A program made the translations under genes and the position numbers. Positions 63,608 to 64,000 of a stretch of DNA of 64,000 nt are shown piece after piece. The notes under the pieces were generated by a model. That model was not told the origin of the DNA. It saw nothing but the letters and a program-made list of their open reading frames with translations, and ran no database searches. The stretch comes from CALODP01 sp942492055 (GTDB taxonomy: Bacteria; Bacteroidota; Ignavibacteria; Ignavibacteriales; Melioribacteraceae). The DNA is taken from positions 86,544-150,543 of the forward strand of contig CALODP010000014.1 of the NCBI GenBank assembly GCA_942492055.1, given 5' to 3'. Position 1 is the first letter of the stretch. The number at the start of each line of letters is the position of its first letter.

Positions 63608-63632
63608 ATAGCTATAATGGTGTGGAGGTATA
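63608..63632 (+). repeat. direct repeat copy 1 (ATAGCTATAATGGT)
   Basis: A 14-base exact match to the copy at 63693, followed by an 11-base partial match ending GGTATA. The start contains the palindrome TATAGCTATA. TATAAT could be a rightward -10 element. Confidence 0.6.
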
Positions 63633-63692
63633 TTACAACTTGTAGTTATTATAATGAAGAAGAATTGTGTAAGTTATAAAATGCCCTATACG

Positions 63693-63717
63693 ATAGCTAT
63701 AATGGTCTATGGGTATA
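63693..63717 (+). repeat. direct repeat copy 2 (ATAGCTATAATGGT)
   Basis: Second copy, 85 bases to the right of the first. 14 of 14 bases match and then 7 of 11. Spacing of about eight helical turns would put both copies on the same face of the DNA. Confidence 0.6.
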
Positions 63718-64000
63718 CGCCACATCAAGCATTATTATATATACTTGCCCCCGCCCTTAAAAATCTCTTAGAATTTAACCTCTTTATATAATTTTTAACC
63801 TTTTATTATATATCTGTATTATTATATTACTTTATATTATACCTATACTTTAATAGTACCTATTTCTTTAATACAAATAACAATGTTAATAGTTATGATA
63901 GTTATATAAAAGAACGTTAACAACGACTATTATATATATAATTATTATAACATACTGTATTATATATATACTGCCGTATATATATAATACTTTAATATAT

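Larger units (their letters stand above)
63425..64000. other. gene-free, extremely AT-rich region at right end
   Basis: About 575 bases without a convincing gene. The left part holds the leftward late promoter. Bases 63,600-63,720 hold a pair of direct repeats. From 63,730 to the edge the sequence is mostly A and T, with runs of TATATA and repeated TTATTATA, interrupted by a C-rich patch (63746-63756). Such DNA would melt easily and could be a replication origin, a promoter cluster for rightward early genes or low-complexity phage DNA. What follows to the right is not in the window. Confidence 0.55.

Noticed and set aside
63654..63791. 45-codon rightward ORF spanning the second repeat
   Set aside because: No ribosome site and very AT-rich; could be real only if homologues exist.
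19440..64000. Complete integrated prophage with attachment sites
   Set aside because: No integrase, repressor or flanking direct repeat is visible, and the right boundary is outside the window, so lysogeny cannot be claimed.
1..64000. tRNA, rRNA genes and CRISPR arrays
   Set aside because: I saw no cloverleaf with a TTCGA-type arm, no rRNA signature and no regularly spaced repeats of CRISPR size.

Overview
The window joins two kinds of DNA. Bases 1 to about 19,450 look like the chromosome of a free-living bacterium of the Bacteroidota/FCB type. The evidence is exported proteins whose signal peptides end just before a glutamine, a TTG-N20-TAnnTTTG promoter upstream of the aldolase gene, a large exported beta-helix protein, a secreted TPP-II-like subtilase and a secreted GH13 amylase. 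Genus or class cannot be told from the sequence. From about 19,450 to the right edge it is a tailed-phage genome, visibly richer in A+T, with tightly overlapping genes.

Bacterial part: a leftward cluster of exported proteins (1-5378), one of which is a lipoprotein/HELGH metalloprotease interrupted by a single in-frame TAA; a 760-base gap holding one small ORF; then leftward genes for an OPT transporter, a subtilase, a membrane protein, a PCu(A)C copper chaperone and a SCO1/SenC protein. These are followed by a single-domain response regulator, class II fructose-bisphosphate aldolase (leftward), and rightward genes for a HAD phosphatase, an enoyl-CoA hydratase-like protein, a Mut7-C RNase-like protein and alpha-amylase.

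The amylase reading frame runs without a stop into phage sequence, so its last residues come from the C-terminal part of a phage protein. This is either an integration or rearrangement site or an assembly chimera. No integrase is visible, and a join cutting through two genes favours a chimera.

Phage part: a rightward early operon (about 19,450-30,962) carries recombination and replication genes (nuclease fragment, Rad52-like annealase, SSB with a DDDLPF tail, DnaB-like helicase, Dda/RecD-like helicase, beta-class DNA methyltransferase, DUF932-like protein, RusA-like resolvase) and many small unknowns. It meets a leftward late operon (63,424-30,986) at a shared terminator. In its transcription order the late operon holds small genes including a RyR-domain protein, large terminase, portal, scaffold, major capsid protein, two small paralogous proteins, neck/adaptor and nozzle-like proteins, fibres, internal virion proteins including a 2136-residue zincin-containing one, more exported proteins, small membrane proteins, an Acb2/Tad1-like candidate anti-defence protein and a DUF5675 protein. 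The gene order resembles T7-type podoviruses. Four TTGACA-like/TATAAT-like promoters with exact 17-base spacers fit the late operon. No phage DNA polymerase, integrase or canonical lysin is visible; part of the genome probably lies outside the window.

Most notable: five late-operon proteins carry Bacteroidota-style signal peptides, one late gene is an Acb2/Tad1-like candidate, and the right end has paired repeats in very AT-rich DNA.
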